64,000 nucleotides of DNA, taken from NCBI GenBank assembly GCA_934778215.1, contig CAKVOE010000002.1, positions 385,374 to 449,373 of the forward strand, written 5' to 3'. A program made the position numbers and the translations under genes. The stretch is from an uncultured Clostridia bacterium. GTDB lineage: Bacteria > Bacillota > Clostridia > Christensenellales > UBA1242. Below, in pieces: positions 20,065 to 28,571 of this stretch. Within the stretch, counting starts at the first letter, position 1; each line of letters opens with the position of its first letter. The notes under the pieces are model-generated. The model was not told where the DNA came from, ran no database searches, and saw only the letters and a program-made list of their open reading frames with translations.

Positions 20065-20869
20065 GATGTTTTTCTTTATAATCCCTATATTTTTCTAAAT
20101 GTTGATAAACATCTCTCTTTTTGATTGCTACAATTAATTTGGTATCTTTAAGTATCTCTTCATTAACCATAATCACAATTTCTAAACAAGCCAATGTATA
20201 TAAAATAATTTTATCAAAATTTGGTAAATACATTGAAATGCCATTATCAAAAATATCATCCTTAACGGATAACTTGTCTAATAGTTTTTTATCAACAATC
20301 ATGCCATTATGTACAATATTATTTCTTAATGCATGCAACTCATTATAGAAATGAAACTCGTAGTCAAGTTTATCAGTTAATTCTGGAAATTTTTTATAAA
20401 AATTTGATTTAGGATCATCATTAAATCCTTTGGGTAAATTTTTATCATTGTCTATGTTATACATTAATTTAAAGAACATATTTATATATGTGTCAGTATT
20501 AACCATTAAACATTGCGATACCCATTTATATTCTTCTGCATAATCGGACATGGCTTTAAGGGTCGGATCGTCAAAGATTTTGATCGCATCGACATTTTTT
20601 TCTGCAAATTTTTGAAAATTATCCAAATTATAATTTAACATTAAATCGTTATTATTAACATTTAAACATTTTAGTATTTTTGAAAATTGATTATCTGAAT
20701 TTTTTTGAACTCCACTTTGAATAACTTTCTTTATTTCTTGTCCAATTGGTGTTTCAATCAGTTTACTATTATCAGTTAAGAATTTGTTTAAATAGTGTTT
20801 ATATCTTTCTAATACTTTTTCGAGTCCTAACACAACTTCATTTAATTTATATAATTCCTTATTAGTCAT
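20057..20869 (-). CDS. HEPN-like protein of unknown function
   Basis: 270 helical residues with ELHALRNNIVHNG, an R-x4-H motif as in HEPN domains. I recognise no named family. The start has a GAGGTAAATGT-type ribosome site. It is divergent from the small coiled-coil gene at 21003. Position inside the end of a second integrative element suggests a defence or toxin role, which is inference. Confidence 0.5.
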   Translation of the reverse strand: MTNKELYKLNEVVLGLEKVLERYKHYLNKFLTDNSKLIETPIGQEIKKVIQSGVQKNSDNQFSKILKCLNVNNNDLMLNYNLDNFQKFAEKNVDAIKIFDDPTLKAMSDYAEEYKWVSQCLMVNTDTYINMFFKLMYNIDNDKNLPKGFNDDPKSNFYKKFPELTDKLDYEFHFYNELHALRNNIVHNGMIVDKKLLDKLSVKDDIFDNGISMYLPNFDKIILYTLACLEIVIMVNEEILKDTKLIVAIKKRDVYQHLEKYRDYKEKHPI

Positions 20870-21002
20870 ACATTTACCTCTCTTCTACAATTATATCATA
20901 TTTAAGCCTCAATTGTATAAATCTTTAATAAAAATTAATTTTTAATTAAAAATTATGAAAAACTAAATATTTTTGTTATAATAAATTCAGAGGTAAAATC
21001 AG

Positions 21003-21389
21003 ATGGATATCAATGAATACATGAGAAGGGTGAGATTTCAACCAAATTCTGCCCATATACCAGATTATATTATGAAAGGTTTTGAAGAAGAAAAACGCAA
21101 GGAAGAATTAGAAATTCAGAAAACCAAGAAAATAATGCAAATGCAAAAAGATGTAGAAAACCAAAAAGAAAGCCAAGATGCAATGGCTCAAAATCTCAAG
21201 GAGTTAGTAGTATTGCAACATGAGTATAACACCATTATTCAAAATCAATGTGAAGAATTAAAAAGACAAAATATTCAACAAGCAAAAGATTTGAAAAAGC
21301 AAAAGATTTGGAATTGGATTACTTATGGCATTACAACGGCAATTGCATTAGCTTCTGTTATTGGAACTTTTATTAGTCTTTTTAGATAA
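21003..21389 (+). CDS. Small coiled-coil protein with a C-terminal membrane anchor
   Basis: 128 residues. Residues 25-100 are a charged, Gln/Lys/Glu-rich coiled coil. Residues 105-126 are one hydrophobic segment (TYGITTAIALASVIGTFISLF). AGAGGT precedes the ATG. No family is recognised. It is the last gene of the second element before the inverted tRNA-Arg 3' half. Confidence 0.55.
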   Translation: MDINEYMRRVRFQPNSAHIPDYIMKGFEEEKRKEELEIQKTKKIMQMQKDVENQKESQDAMAQNLKELVVLQHEYNTIIQNQCEELKRQNIQQAKDLKKQKIWNWITYGITTAIALASVIGTFISLFR

Positions 21390-21394
21390 ATCTT

Positions 21395-21455
21395 CAAAGT
21401 GCACCCAAACCATGAAATTGGTCAAAAGTGCAACAATTCGTCACCGTGATTTTGG
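21395..21455. repeat. Element terminal sequence, inverted relative of 4240-4296
   Basis: GTGCACCCAAACCAT and the following bases are an imperfect inverted copy of the arm at 4240-4296, at a similar distance from the tRNA-Arg 3' half. Confidence 0.55.
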
Positions 21456-21566
21456 GTTGGTTTGATTAAAAGTTAGAAAAGATAGTCAAATTGATTGAGA
21501 TTTCCTGTCAAATTGGCTATAGTTTTTATGATAATTAATAAAATTGGTGTTAGAAAGGATATTTTA

Positions 21567-21625
21567 ATAATTTTCCATTGCTCCTAAGCGATAGGTCGGC
21601 AGTTCGAATCTGCCTATTCACACCA
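21567..21625 (+). repeat. Second tRNA-Arg(CCU) 3' half (att-like), plus strand
   Basis: Bases 21581-21625 are the 3' half of tRNA-Arg from CTCCTAAG to CCA. The bases before it (ATAATTTTCCATTG) match the flank of the copy at 4069-4127. The two copies are inverted relative to each other, so recombination between them could flip 4-21.6 kb. No matching 5' half lies on this strand. Confidence 0.85.
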
Positions 21626-21907
21626 ATTAATTAATTTATTTGAAAAAAGTCTCGTTTTTATATGCAAAAATGAGACTTTTTCAAATATTGGCGGGTTTTG
21701 TTGGTTTATTAAAGCTAATAATTTTTGTTATTGCTGTTTAATTGGCATCAAGAGTGTTTAATTGGCATAATAAAAGTGTTTAACCTATATCGTAAAAGCG
21801 GTTGGTATTTCTGTTTAATAAATAGGTTGCATTTAAGTATAAATTTTTGTTTTTGCATTGGCGCAGAACTCAATTGTTAGGCAAAAATTTATACACAGTC
21901 CGTTAAA

Positions 21908-22411
21908 TTATTTGCAAATTTCGTCTTCTGGAATTTGCTGAACAGATTTAAAATTGTGCTCGAGCATATTCATATTTTCGTCAAAACGCACGCTACCAAT
22001 AATCTTTTTGCCCTTTAAAACTTCTGGTAGCCAAAGTAAATCATCTTTTAGCATACGGTCAAAAGGTACGTTTTCTAAATCAAACCAGTGGGGAATAATC
22101 TCATCGGTTTCCTTCATTTCGCCGTCATATTTTGTGCATTTATATACAAACATTTCCAAATCAGAATGTTCGCCCTTATACCAAACATTAAAGCGAATTC
22201 TGCCAACTTTTGAGTATTCAACTGGCAATGCGCCGACCTCTTCCACGCACTCTCGTAGCATTGCTTCATCAATGGTTTCGCCGGGATCTTGTTTGCCCCC
22301 AATTCCGTTTAGTGTGCCCTTTGCAAAGCCACGCTTTTTCTCGCCAAGTAAAATTTTACCGTCTTTAATAAATAGTGTTAATGTAGTTTTAATTTTCTTT
22401 AATTCTTCCAT
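21908..22411 (-). CDS. NUDIX hydrolase, MTH1-like (8-oxo-dGTP diphosphatase type)
   Basis: 167 residues. The NUDIX box reads GGKQDPGETIDEAMLRECVE, continuing EVG, complete. RGFAKGTLNGIGGK before it is typical for MTH1-type enzymes that cleave oxidised purine nucleotides. AGGAGAAAAAT precedes the ATG. It stands alone. Confidence 0.88.
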   Translation of the reverse strand: MEELKKIKTTLTLFIKDGKILLGEKKRGFAKGTLNGIGGKQDPGETIDEAMLRECVEEVGALPVEYSKVGRIRFNVWYKGEHSDLEMFVYKCTKYDGEMKETDEIIPHWFDLENVPFDRMLKDDLLWLPEVLKGKKIIGSVRFDENMNMLEHNFKSVQQIPEDEICK

Positions 22412-22439
22412 ATTTTTCTCCTAAAATAAAAATTAAGCT

Positions 22440-22860
22440 GTAAAATTAACCTCCTTTAAACATAAACAAAAAATAACACAGCCAAATTACAATTTGTATG
22501 TATTTTTTTTGCCATTCTTAAGAAATTAATCTTCCAACTTAAACAAATGGAATGGACGAATCTTTGTAACAATATGATATAACGGCGTGGTCGTTTTGTC
22601 AACACTAAAATTAAAAATATTTAAAATTTTCATAAAAAGAAATTAAAAACTAGCCAAAACTTAAAAATACCGTTATCGTTAAATAATTAATTTCTACTGA
22701 GCAAAAACCTTTTAAAGAAATTTTATGAGGCACAGCAAAATAAATTTTTAGAAATATAATACAAAAATACGATACAAAACGACATGTTCTATGTTATAAT
22801 GAAAATATAAGAATTAAAATTTTATAAAACATTAGGCTAGTTCGCTTAAAATTTTAAGGA
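22440..22860. other. Intergenic, promoter region of the next cluster
   Basis: AT-rich, no gene. A TATAAT box near 22795-22800 after CTATG is the likely -10 for the rightward cluster; AAGGAG lies just before 22867. Confidence 0.5.
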
Positions 22861-22866
22861 GATTCT

Positions 22867-23418
22867 ATGAAAAATTACTTTATAATTCATGGCAGTTTTG
22901 GAGATAGCAAAGAACATTATTTGCCTTGGCTAAAAAACGAACTAGAAAAATTGGGTGAAGTTGTTTGTGTGGATTTTCCTATTGGCGTTGGAGTGCAAAC
23001 ATTTGAGAGTTGGTCAAAAGTTCTAGACCAATATAAAGATAAAATAACCGAAGATACAATTTTTATTGGCAGAAGTATTGGTCCAATATTCGCAATTAAA
23101 TACTTAATGAAAAATAACTTGCATATAGACAAATTATTTTCAATAAGTGGTTTTAACAATGCAATTATAGATAATGGCGATTACGATAAAGTAAATTCTA
23201 CAATGTTTGTCGAAAATCTAAAAGATTTTAAAAAACATTGTAACCGTATAACTTGTATTATAAGTGAAAATGACCCTTATGTTAAACTTAAAGATTTAGA
23301 GGATTTTGCAAACATACTTGCAGACAAAATAATCAATATCAAAGACGGTGGGCATTTTAATGCCGACTCAGACTATGGCGAAAAATTTGAAAAATTACTA
23401 AAAGAAATTGAGGGGTAA
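22867..23418 (+). CDS. Serine hydrolase, RBBP9/YdeN family
   Basis: 183 residues, alpha/beta hydrolase fold. Catalytic Ser in GRSIG (G-x-S-x-G), Asp in SENDPYVK, His in GGHFN, as in RBBP9/YdeN. The natural substrate is unknown for the family. First gene of a rightward run; its end lies 4 bases before the S51-like gene. Confidence 0.85.
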   Translation: MKNYFIIHGSFGDSKEHYLPWLKNELEKLGEVVCVDFPIGVGVQTFESWSKVLDQYKDKITEDTIFIGRSIGPIFAIKYLMKNNLHIDKLFSISGFNNAIIDNGDYDKVNSTMFVENLKDFKKHCNRITCIISENDPYVKLKDLEDFANILADKIINIKDGGHFNADSDYGEKFEKLLKEIEG

Positions 23419-23422
23419 AAAT

Positions 23423-24187
23423 ATGAAAACACTAATTATGTCATCAAGTTTCAGAGGCTTTACGACCGATGAAAACGGAAATAAAATACCTTGCAAGATA
23501 GACAATGAAAATGGTTTTTTAGATACACTTAAAAAATATCTTACTAAAAGAAAATGTATGGTTATTATTTCAGGTAATCCTAAAAAAATACATACAAAAG
23601 ACCCAAACGATATAACAAGAAAGTATTTCGCCATGAGTGGTATTGCTTTTGACGAATACATATATGTGAATGACCAGAACAAAGATAAAATAAAAGAATA
23701 TATAGCAAAGGCTGATTGTATCAATTTGTTTGGTGGACATTTACCAACAGGAAATGCATTTATAAATGAACTTAATTTACGAGAACTTGTTAAAGATTTT
23801 GATGGAGTTTTAATTGGTGGATCTGGTGGGGCAATGGACATGGCAGATACTGTTTATTGCAAGCCTGAAGAAGATGGTGAATTTGCTGATAAAACATTTA
23901 ATCGTTATTTAAAAGGACTTGGGATTACTAATATCAATATAATTCCGCATTACTATTTAATAAAGGATAAAATGCTTGATGGTGCTAGAATTATAGAAGA
24001 TGTTATTGCACCTGATACGTATAAAACACCTTTGATCGTATTACCAGACGGAAGTTACATTGTTCAAGAAGGTCAAAGACAACTACTATATGGAGAATCC
24101 TTCTTGTTCAAAAACGGCAAGTTAATTAAAATCTGTGAAAATAACAAGACAAAAATATTATCTGATTACAAAGAAAAGAAATTTTAA
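23423..24187 (+). CDS. S51-like peptidase-fold protein (copy 2)
   Basis: 254 residues from ATG 23423 (GAGGGG before). Nucleophile elbow GGSGGAMDMAD with Gly in place of the usual Ala after Ser, and IIPHYYL. FGGHLPTGN matches CGGHVP of the other copies. Same long S51 branch as 18338-19129 and 59530-60276. Substrate unknown. Part of the run with the hydrolase before and SDR after. Confidence 0.75.
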   Translation: MKTLIMSSSFRGFTTDENGNKIPCKIDNENGFLDTLKKYLTKRKCMVIISGNPKKIHTKDPNDITRKYFAMSGIAFDEYIYVNDQNKDKIKEYIAKADCINLFGGHLPTGNAFINELNLRELVKDFDGVLIGGSGGAMDMADTVYCKPEEDGEFADKTFNRYLKGLGITNINIIPHYYLIKDKMLDGARIIEDVIAPDTYKTPLIVLPDGSYIVQEGQRQLLYGESFLFKNGKLIKICENNKTKILSDYKEKKF

Positions 24188-24203
24188 GTTTAAGGAGAAA
24201 ATT

Positions 24204-24941
24204 ATGTTTGAAAACAAAGTAGTTTTAATTACGGGCGGAACTCGTGGAATTGGCAGAGCTACTGCTATTAAATTTGCAAAACTCGGTGCAAAAATTGTAG
24301 CTGTTTATCATGGAAATGAGAAAAGTGCAAATAGTTTAGTTAAAGAGATTGAAGCATTTGGTGGTGCGGTCAAAACATTAAAAGCAGATGTTTCAGTTGA
24401 GAGCGAACTAGATAGAATTGTTGATTTAACATTGTCCGAGTTTGGAAAAATAGACATCTTGGTTAATAATGCTGGAATAGTTTTTGATAGAGAATTTGAA
24501 GATATAAAATATGATGAGAGTTTGCAAATTTTGAAGACTAACACTCTTGCTCCACTATTTTTAAGTCAAAGAACTGCACCAATAATGCTTAAAAATAATG
24601 GCGGTGTAATCATAAATGTAAGTAGCACAAGTGGAATGTATGACTTTAACCCTGGTACAGCAGATTACGCTATGAGCAAAATTGCTTTGCAATCTCTTAC
24701 AAAAGACCTATCTATGAAATATGCTCCTAAAATTAGAGTTAATGCAGTCGCACCCGGTTGGGTTAATACAGATATGAATGCTGACTTACCAAAAGAATTT
24801 GTTGAAAGTGAAACAGCAAAATATCATATGAAACGTTGGGCTGAACCTGAAGAAATTGCAGATGTAATTATTTATCTTGCTAGTCCTAATGCAAGTTATG
24901 TTACAGGATCTGTGCTAGTGCTTGATGGCGGTCATTGTTAA
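24204..24941 (+). CDS. Short-chain dehydrogenase/reductase (FabG-like)
   Basis: 245 residues from ATG 24204 (AAGGAG before). Cofactor motif TGGTRGIG, NNAG, catalytic Ser in INVSSTSG, Tyr and Lys in YAMSK, and the C-terminal YVTGSVLVLDGG. An NAD(P)H oxidoreductase; the substrate cannot be told. 13 bases to the next gene. Confidence 0.9.
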   Translation: MFENKVVLITGGTRGIGRATAIKFAKLGAKIVAVYHGNEKSANSLVKEIEAFGGAVKTLKADVSVESELDRIVDLTLSEFGKIDILVNNAGIVFDREFEDIKYDESLQILKTNTLAPLFLSQRTAPIMLKNNGGVIINVSSTSGMYDFNPGTADYAMSKIALQSLTKDLSMKYAPKIRVNAVAPGWVNTDMNADLPKEFVESETAKYHMKRWAEPEEIADVIIYLASPNASYVTGSVLVLDGGHC

Positions 24942-24954
24942 AAAGGAGAAAATT

Positions 24955-26328
24955 ATGAAACAAGCAAATAAAATACAAATTGATAACGATATATATGGCA
25001 TTATAGCAGAAATACTCGTTGGGTTGATGATTGTCGCAGGTTTAGTAGTTGCTAAAACTGGGGGAAGGTTAGCGGAAGTTCCTAAGTTGATGTTATTTGT
25101 AATTTTAGTGGTACTAGTTTTGTGCGTTGAAGCGTTTGTGCTTTCGATTATACAATTAAAAAAGAAGTTGTCCTTTAATGCAAAAATAGGAAAAAATCTA
25201 AAGGAAAAAGAAATTGTTTTATTAAAAGAAGAGTTGCGTCAATTATCAGGGCGGACAGCAGATATAATGATTGCACAAGTTCCAATAATACTATTAGTTC
25301 CTTTAATTTGGTTGTTTGTTAATAAAATTAAAACAGGCGAAAGTATAGCAGAAATAGTACTGTTTGGTTTATGTATTGCTTTTGTAGTGTTTTTAATTTT
25401 TGCAGGTTTTTGTAGTTTTATTAAGAAGAAAATACATGCAAAGCGTATGGCAAAGCATAAAAGTATAAAACTAATGGGAAAACTAGAACAGGTGTACTTG
25501 GTGCCGTATGTTAGATTAAACAGAGAAGCATATTACTGTTTAAGAATTTCTTATATTGAAGATGGCGAAAAAAAGGAGTTTACGACCGCCCCCGACTGTT
25601 CTAAAGAATTTGTTGCCCACCTAAATAAACTTGAATATATTCCGCTTATAAAAAACAAAGAAGAAATTACCATAGACAGAAAGGAAGTAGTAAATGTTCC
25701 CCAAAATAATTATGCGACAGATATCGATTTTTATAATTTGCAAAAATTCACAACTAAAAAAAATAAAACAAATGAGGCCAATAGTACAAGTGAGGCTAAT
25801 AGTACAAGTGCAAAACCAAACAATATAAACAAATCAGAACAAGTTCTTGATATTGTTAAATATTTTTTGGGTATAGCATTTCCGTTAATACTAATATTGG
25901 TTGGTGCTTTTGTGCTGTTAAAAATGAGAAACAATTTTAACCCTTCGGCTTGTGTGTTTCCGTGTGTATTAATAGTTTCGGGTTTAATTGCTTTTACCGC
26001 ATACACTATCATGGCTTTTCGTTTGATAAACAAAAAAAAGTGTGTAAATTTTGGCAAAAAAAATGTTGCAGAGAGTTTCAAAATATTAAGAATTAGCCAA
26101 TATGAAAGGAACCTACAAAACTATAATTTATATACAATCAAATATTATTACTATGACGAAAACAAACGTTTACGCCACGACAAAGATCGGATTATGTTGG
26201 TGGGTGCATACAAGTCTGATATGACCAATTTAAACAGATTGCCTATAAAAACATATAAAAAACATGCAATCATAGATTTTGAAGAGTTGACGAGTTCATT
26301 ACACAGAAAGAGAAATGTCCTTGAATAA
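24955..26328 (+). CDS. Membrane protein of unknown function
   Basis: 457 residues from ATG 24955 (AAAAGGAG before). Two N-terminal membrane segments (near 15-35 and 45-70), two more (near 110-130 and 140-165), a cytosolic middle part, then two (near 305-325 and 335-360). The middle holds two near-identical repeats of EANSTS (25775-25812). The two soluble parts (YYCLRISYIEDGEKKEF and YTIKYYYYDENKRL) look alike, so the protein may be an internal duplication. Not recognised. Confidence 0.6.
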   Translation: MKQANKIQIDNDIYGIIAEILVGLMIVAGLVVAKTGGRLAEVPKLMLFVILVVLVLCVEAFVLSIIQLKKKLSFNAKIGKNLKEKEIVLLKEELRQLSGRTADIMIAQVPIILLVPLIWLFVNKIKTGESIAEIVLFGLCIAFVVFLIFAGFCSFIKKKIHAKRMAKHKSIKLMGKLEQVYLVPYVRLNREAYYCLRISYIEDGEKKEFTTAPDCSKEFVAHLNKLEYIPLIKNKEEITIDRKEVVNVPQNNYATDIDFYNLQKFTTKKNKTNEANSTSEANSTSAKPNNINKSEQVLDIVKYFLGIAFPLILILVGAFVLLKMRNNFNPSACVFPCVLIVSGLIAFTAYTIMAFRLINKKKCVNFGKKNVAESFKILRISQYERNLQNYNLYTIKYYYYDENKRLRHDKDRIMLVGAYKSDMTNLNRLPIKTYKKHAIIDFEELTSSLHRKRNVLE

Positions 26329-26342
26329 AAATATAATTAAAA

Positions 26343-26402
26343 AAGGATAAGGTTGCGGAGAACATTATGGCAATAGAAGTAGAAGCGGGGTTTAAGGCTT
26401 AG
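26343..26402 (+). pseudogene. Duplicated start of the CYTH gene
   Basis: GGATAAGGTT and ATGGCAATAGAAGTAGAAG up to GGGTTTAA repeat the leader and first codons of the CYTH gene at 27034, then stop in frame. The two copies flank the histidine-phosphatase gene as direct repeats. Confidence 0.75.
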
Positions 26403-26481
26403 GGGTTTTTCTGCACTTAAATAATTACTTTCAAAAAATCAGAATGGAGATTATAACGCAAAAGGAGAAACTTAATAAACA

Positions 26482-27003
26482 ATGAAAATAATTTATGTTC
26501 ATCACGCATTAAGACAAAAGGGTAATCCGCCGAGCCAAAATGACAAAATACAGCCACTAGGTCTAAAAGACGCAGAAATTGTGGCTGAACTTATAAAAAT
26601 GTTGGCAGAGCATTCAAGCGTTAAAGCAATTTACACCTCGCCATATTATAGATGTGCAAAAACTGCGGAGATAATCAATAAATATATAAAGGTTCCAATA
26701 TATGATGAGCCTAGATTTAATGAATTTAACAATGTGTTTAATGCAGTTGCCGGCGATAAAACAACTACAAAAACAGAAACATGGACGGAATGTCAAAACA
26801 GAATAAGAGAAGCAATAAAAGATATTGTGGATAAATACGATGATGCCGATACGGTTATTTGTGTGACAAGCGGTATAAATATAACGGCATTTATTAGTTT
26901 GGCTTTTAAAATACCACCAAGTGAAGATTTGCCACTTCCACTTGTGCCAAGTTGTTCGCCAATTGGATTTGACATAGATAAAGATTGTTTCAAGCAAAAA
27001 TAA
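26482..27003 (+). CDS. Histidine phosphatase-fold protein with altered active site
   Basis: 173 residues. Fold markers are VHHALRQ at the start, IYTSPYYRCAKTAEII, and a late VICVTSGINI. The canonical RHG is HHA here and the second catalytic His (usually SHG) is missing (TSG). Activity is therefore doubtful, or the role is regulatory. It lies between direct repeats derived from the CYTH gene start. AAAGGAG lies about 17 bases before the ATG. Confidence 0.65.
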   Translation: MKIIYVHHALRQKGNPPSQNDKIQPLGLKDAEIVAELIKMLAEHSSVKAIYTSPYYRCAKTAEIINKYIKVPIYDEPRFNEFNNVFNAVAGDKTTTKTETWTECQNRIREAIKDIVDKYDDADTVICVTSGINITAFISLAFKIPPSEDLPLPLVPSCSPIGFDIDKDCFKQK

Positions 27004-27033
27004 AATTAAAAAAGATAAGGTTATGGAAAAATT

Positions 27034-27630
27034 ATGGCAATAGAAGTAGAAGCGGGGTTTAAAGTTAAAGAAAGCAAAGAAGAAGCAGAAAAGATTTTGC
27101 TAGATAATGGCTTTGTAAATACTTTTAAAACTGCACATACAAGAGATGTGTATTTTGGAAAAGATATAGAGATTGAAGGCAAAAGTGAAGAAGAAATCAA
27201 ACGCAGTATGGTGCGTCTTCGTGGGTTTGAAACGTTTGAAAATTTGGAACTTTTGGGCGAAGAATATCCCGAAGGCAAATACAAGACAGATTTTAAAACG
27301 ACACTAGATATATGCAATCTCTTGCTCAAAAACGGGTTTGATGTTATAATAGACACCGAAAAGACCGACTGGGTTTACAAAAAAGGCAGATGTTGGCACC
27401 AATTACAAGAAATTAAAAATATCGGGCTTGTGGACTATGTTTATAACGAAGAAATCTTTGATAAAGGCTATTCTGAAAAAGAGCAATTTGACCTATTACA
27501 CAAACAAATGACCGACCTTGGTTTCCACCTAGAATACGACCTTGGCATAGATAAACTTCGCATACTTCTATCTGGTCAAATTCAATTTTCCACAAACCAA
27601 ATCGGCAAATATAACTATCAGGAGAAATAA
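27034..27630 (+). CDS. CYTH-domain protein (class IV adenylate cyclase/thiamine-triphosphatase-like)
   Basis: 198 residues. It opens with IEVEAGF, a form of the ExE(x)K motif of CYTH domains, then VRLRGFE and KTDWVYKKG, and QEIKNIGLVDYVY late. CYTH proteins bind triphosphates with metal: cyclases, tripolyphosphatases or thiamine triphosphatases. The reaction cannot be fixed here. GTTATGGAAAAATT precedes the ATG, a weak ribosome site. Confidence 0.7.
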   Translation: MAIEVEAGFKVKESKEEAEKILLDNGFVNTFKTAHTRDVYFGKDIEIEGKSEEEIKRSMVRLRGFETFENLELLGEEYPEGKYKTDFKTTLDICNLLLKNGFDVIIDTEKTDWVYKKGRCWHQLQEIKNIGLVDYVYNEEIFDKGYSEKEQFDLLHKQMTDLGFHLEYDLGIDKLRILLSGQIQFSTNQIGKYNYQEK

Positions 27631-27759
27631 ATGGAAGCACCTAGCTTATTATTAAACACTCAAACAAAATTGACTCGCTCAATCTATCTATGTCAGTTGG
27701 CATTGCTCTGTACGAGTTTAGTAAGCAGTCTACAAAATATATTTGCAAATCACATTTGA
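27631..27759 (+). other. 42-codon open frame after the CYTH gene, likely remnant
   Basis: ATG follows AGGAGAAATA, a good ribosome site, directly after the CYTH stop. The product (MEAPSLLLNTQTK start) resembles nothing I know and ends at TGA. It may be the start of a lost gene. Confidence 0.3.
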
Positions 27760-27853
27760 GAAAAGATTAATATCTTTGTGTGATAATGCAGATTAATTAC
27801 AAAATGTTTATATATTAATGTATAAGAAAAACACAATGGTTAAGGAGAGTAAT

Positions 27854-28312
27854 ATGCAAGTTGAGAAGATTAAAAGAGATGAGTTGTTTAAATTAGAAAA
27901 GGAATACATTTTTCATGGTAGTCCAAAATTGTTTGAAATTGGCAAACCACACAAAGCTAAATGTAATACAAAAAATCCTGTTAATGAGCAAAATGCAATT
28001 TATGGAGCATCCGATTTAAGATTTGCCATAATATTTGCATTTGAAAAGTTGCCAAGAGAACGCTTTTCGTGGGCTGCTGTTAATGAGAATGGAAAGTATA
28101 TCGCAGAATTAAGAGATGATACTTATGTTGATGATAATGCAAAAGGATATTTGTATTGTTATGATAAATCTAAATTTAAGCCTACAAGTCAAGGATCTGC
28201 TCAACATGTGTGTATGGAAGAATTAAAACCAATTAAAGTTTTTGAGATTGAATACAAAGACTATGTCGATTTATTTGTTAGTGTTAAAAAAGAAAATGAG
28301 GTGGTATTATGA
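27854..28312 (+). CDS. Small protein, possibly ADP-ribosyltransferase-like
   Basis: 152 residues from ATG 27854 (AAGGAG before). YIFHGSPKLFEIGKP, then IYGASDLRFAIIFAF, resembles small proteins with an ART-like 'YHGS..FATPD' opening; this is by pattern only and weak. Its end overlaps the SDR fragment start (ATGA). Confidence 0.4.
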   Translation: MQVEKIKRDELFKLEKEYIFHGSPKLFEIGKPHKAKCNTKNPVNEQNAIYGASDLRFAIIFAFEKLPRERFSWAAVNENGKYIAELRDDTYVDDNAKGYLYCYDKSKFKPTSQGSAQHVCMEELKPIKVFEIEYKDYVDLFVSVKKENEVVL

Positions 28313-28431
28313 ATAACATAGTAATAATTAGCGGTGGAGCAAATGGTTTAGGACTTGAATTAGTTAAAGTATTACATAAAGAAGGATATTTCGTTTGCAA
28401 TATTGACAAAGATGGAAAAGCATTTTGTTAG
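28309..28431 (+). pseudogene. SDR dehydrogenase, N-terminal fragment
   Basis: 40 codons: MNNIVIISGGANGLGLELVK, then one beta strand and a stop. This is the Rossmann start of a short-chain dehydrogenase (GGANGLG) cut off early. It overlaps the previous stop, so it was once a coupled gene. Confidence 0.75.
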
Positions 28432-28469
28432 GAAAGGTTGTTATTTTTCTTTAAAAATTTAAAAATTTT

Positions 28470-28499
28470 TTATACAGAATTGAAAATGATATGTTATAA
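28470..28499 (+). promoter_or_regulatory. Promoter of the lipoprotein gene
   Basis: TATACA, about 18 bases, then TATAAT (28494-28499). The leader is about 70 bases with AAAAGGAG before ATG 28572. Confidence 0.55.
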
Positions 28500-28571
28500 T
28501 ACAAGCATAGTTGCAAAGATGCTCAAAATTATACTCCACTTATGCAACTTAAAAATAAAAAGGAGAATATT

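Noticed and set aside
21954..22424. 156-codon frame opposite the NUDIX gene
   Set aside because: Antisense shadow; the minus-strand NUDIX box and ribosome site are clear.
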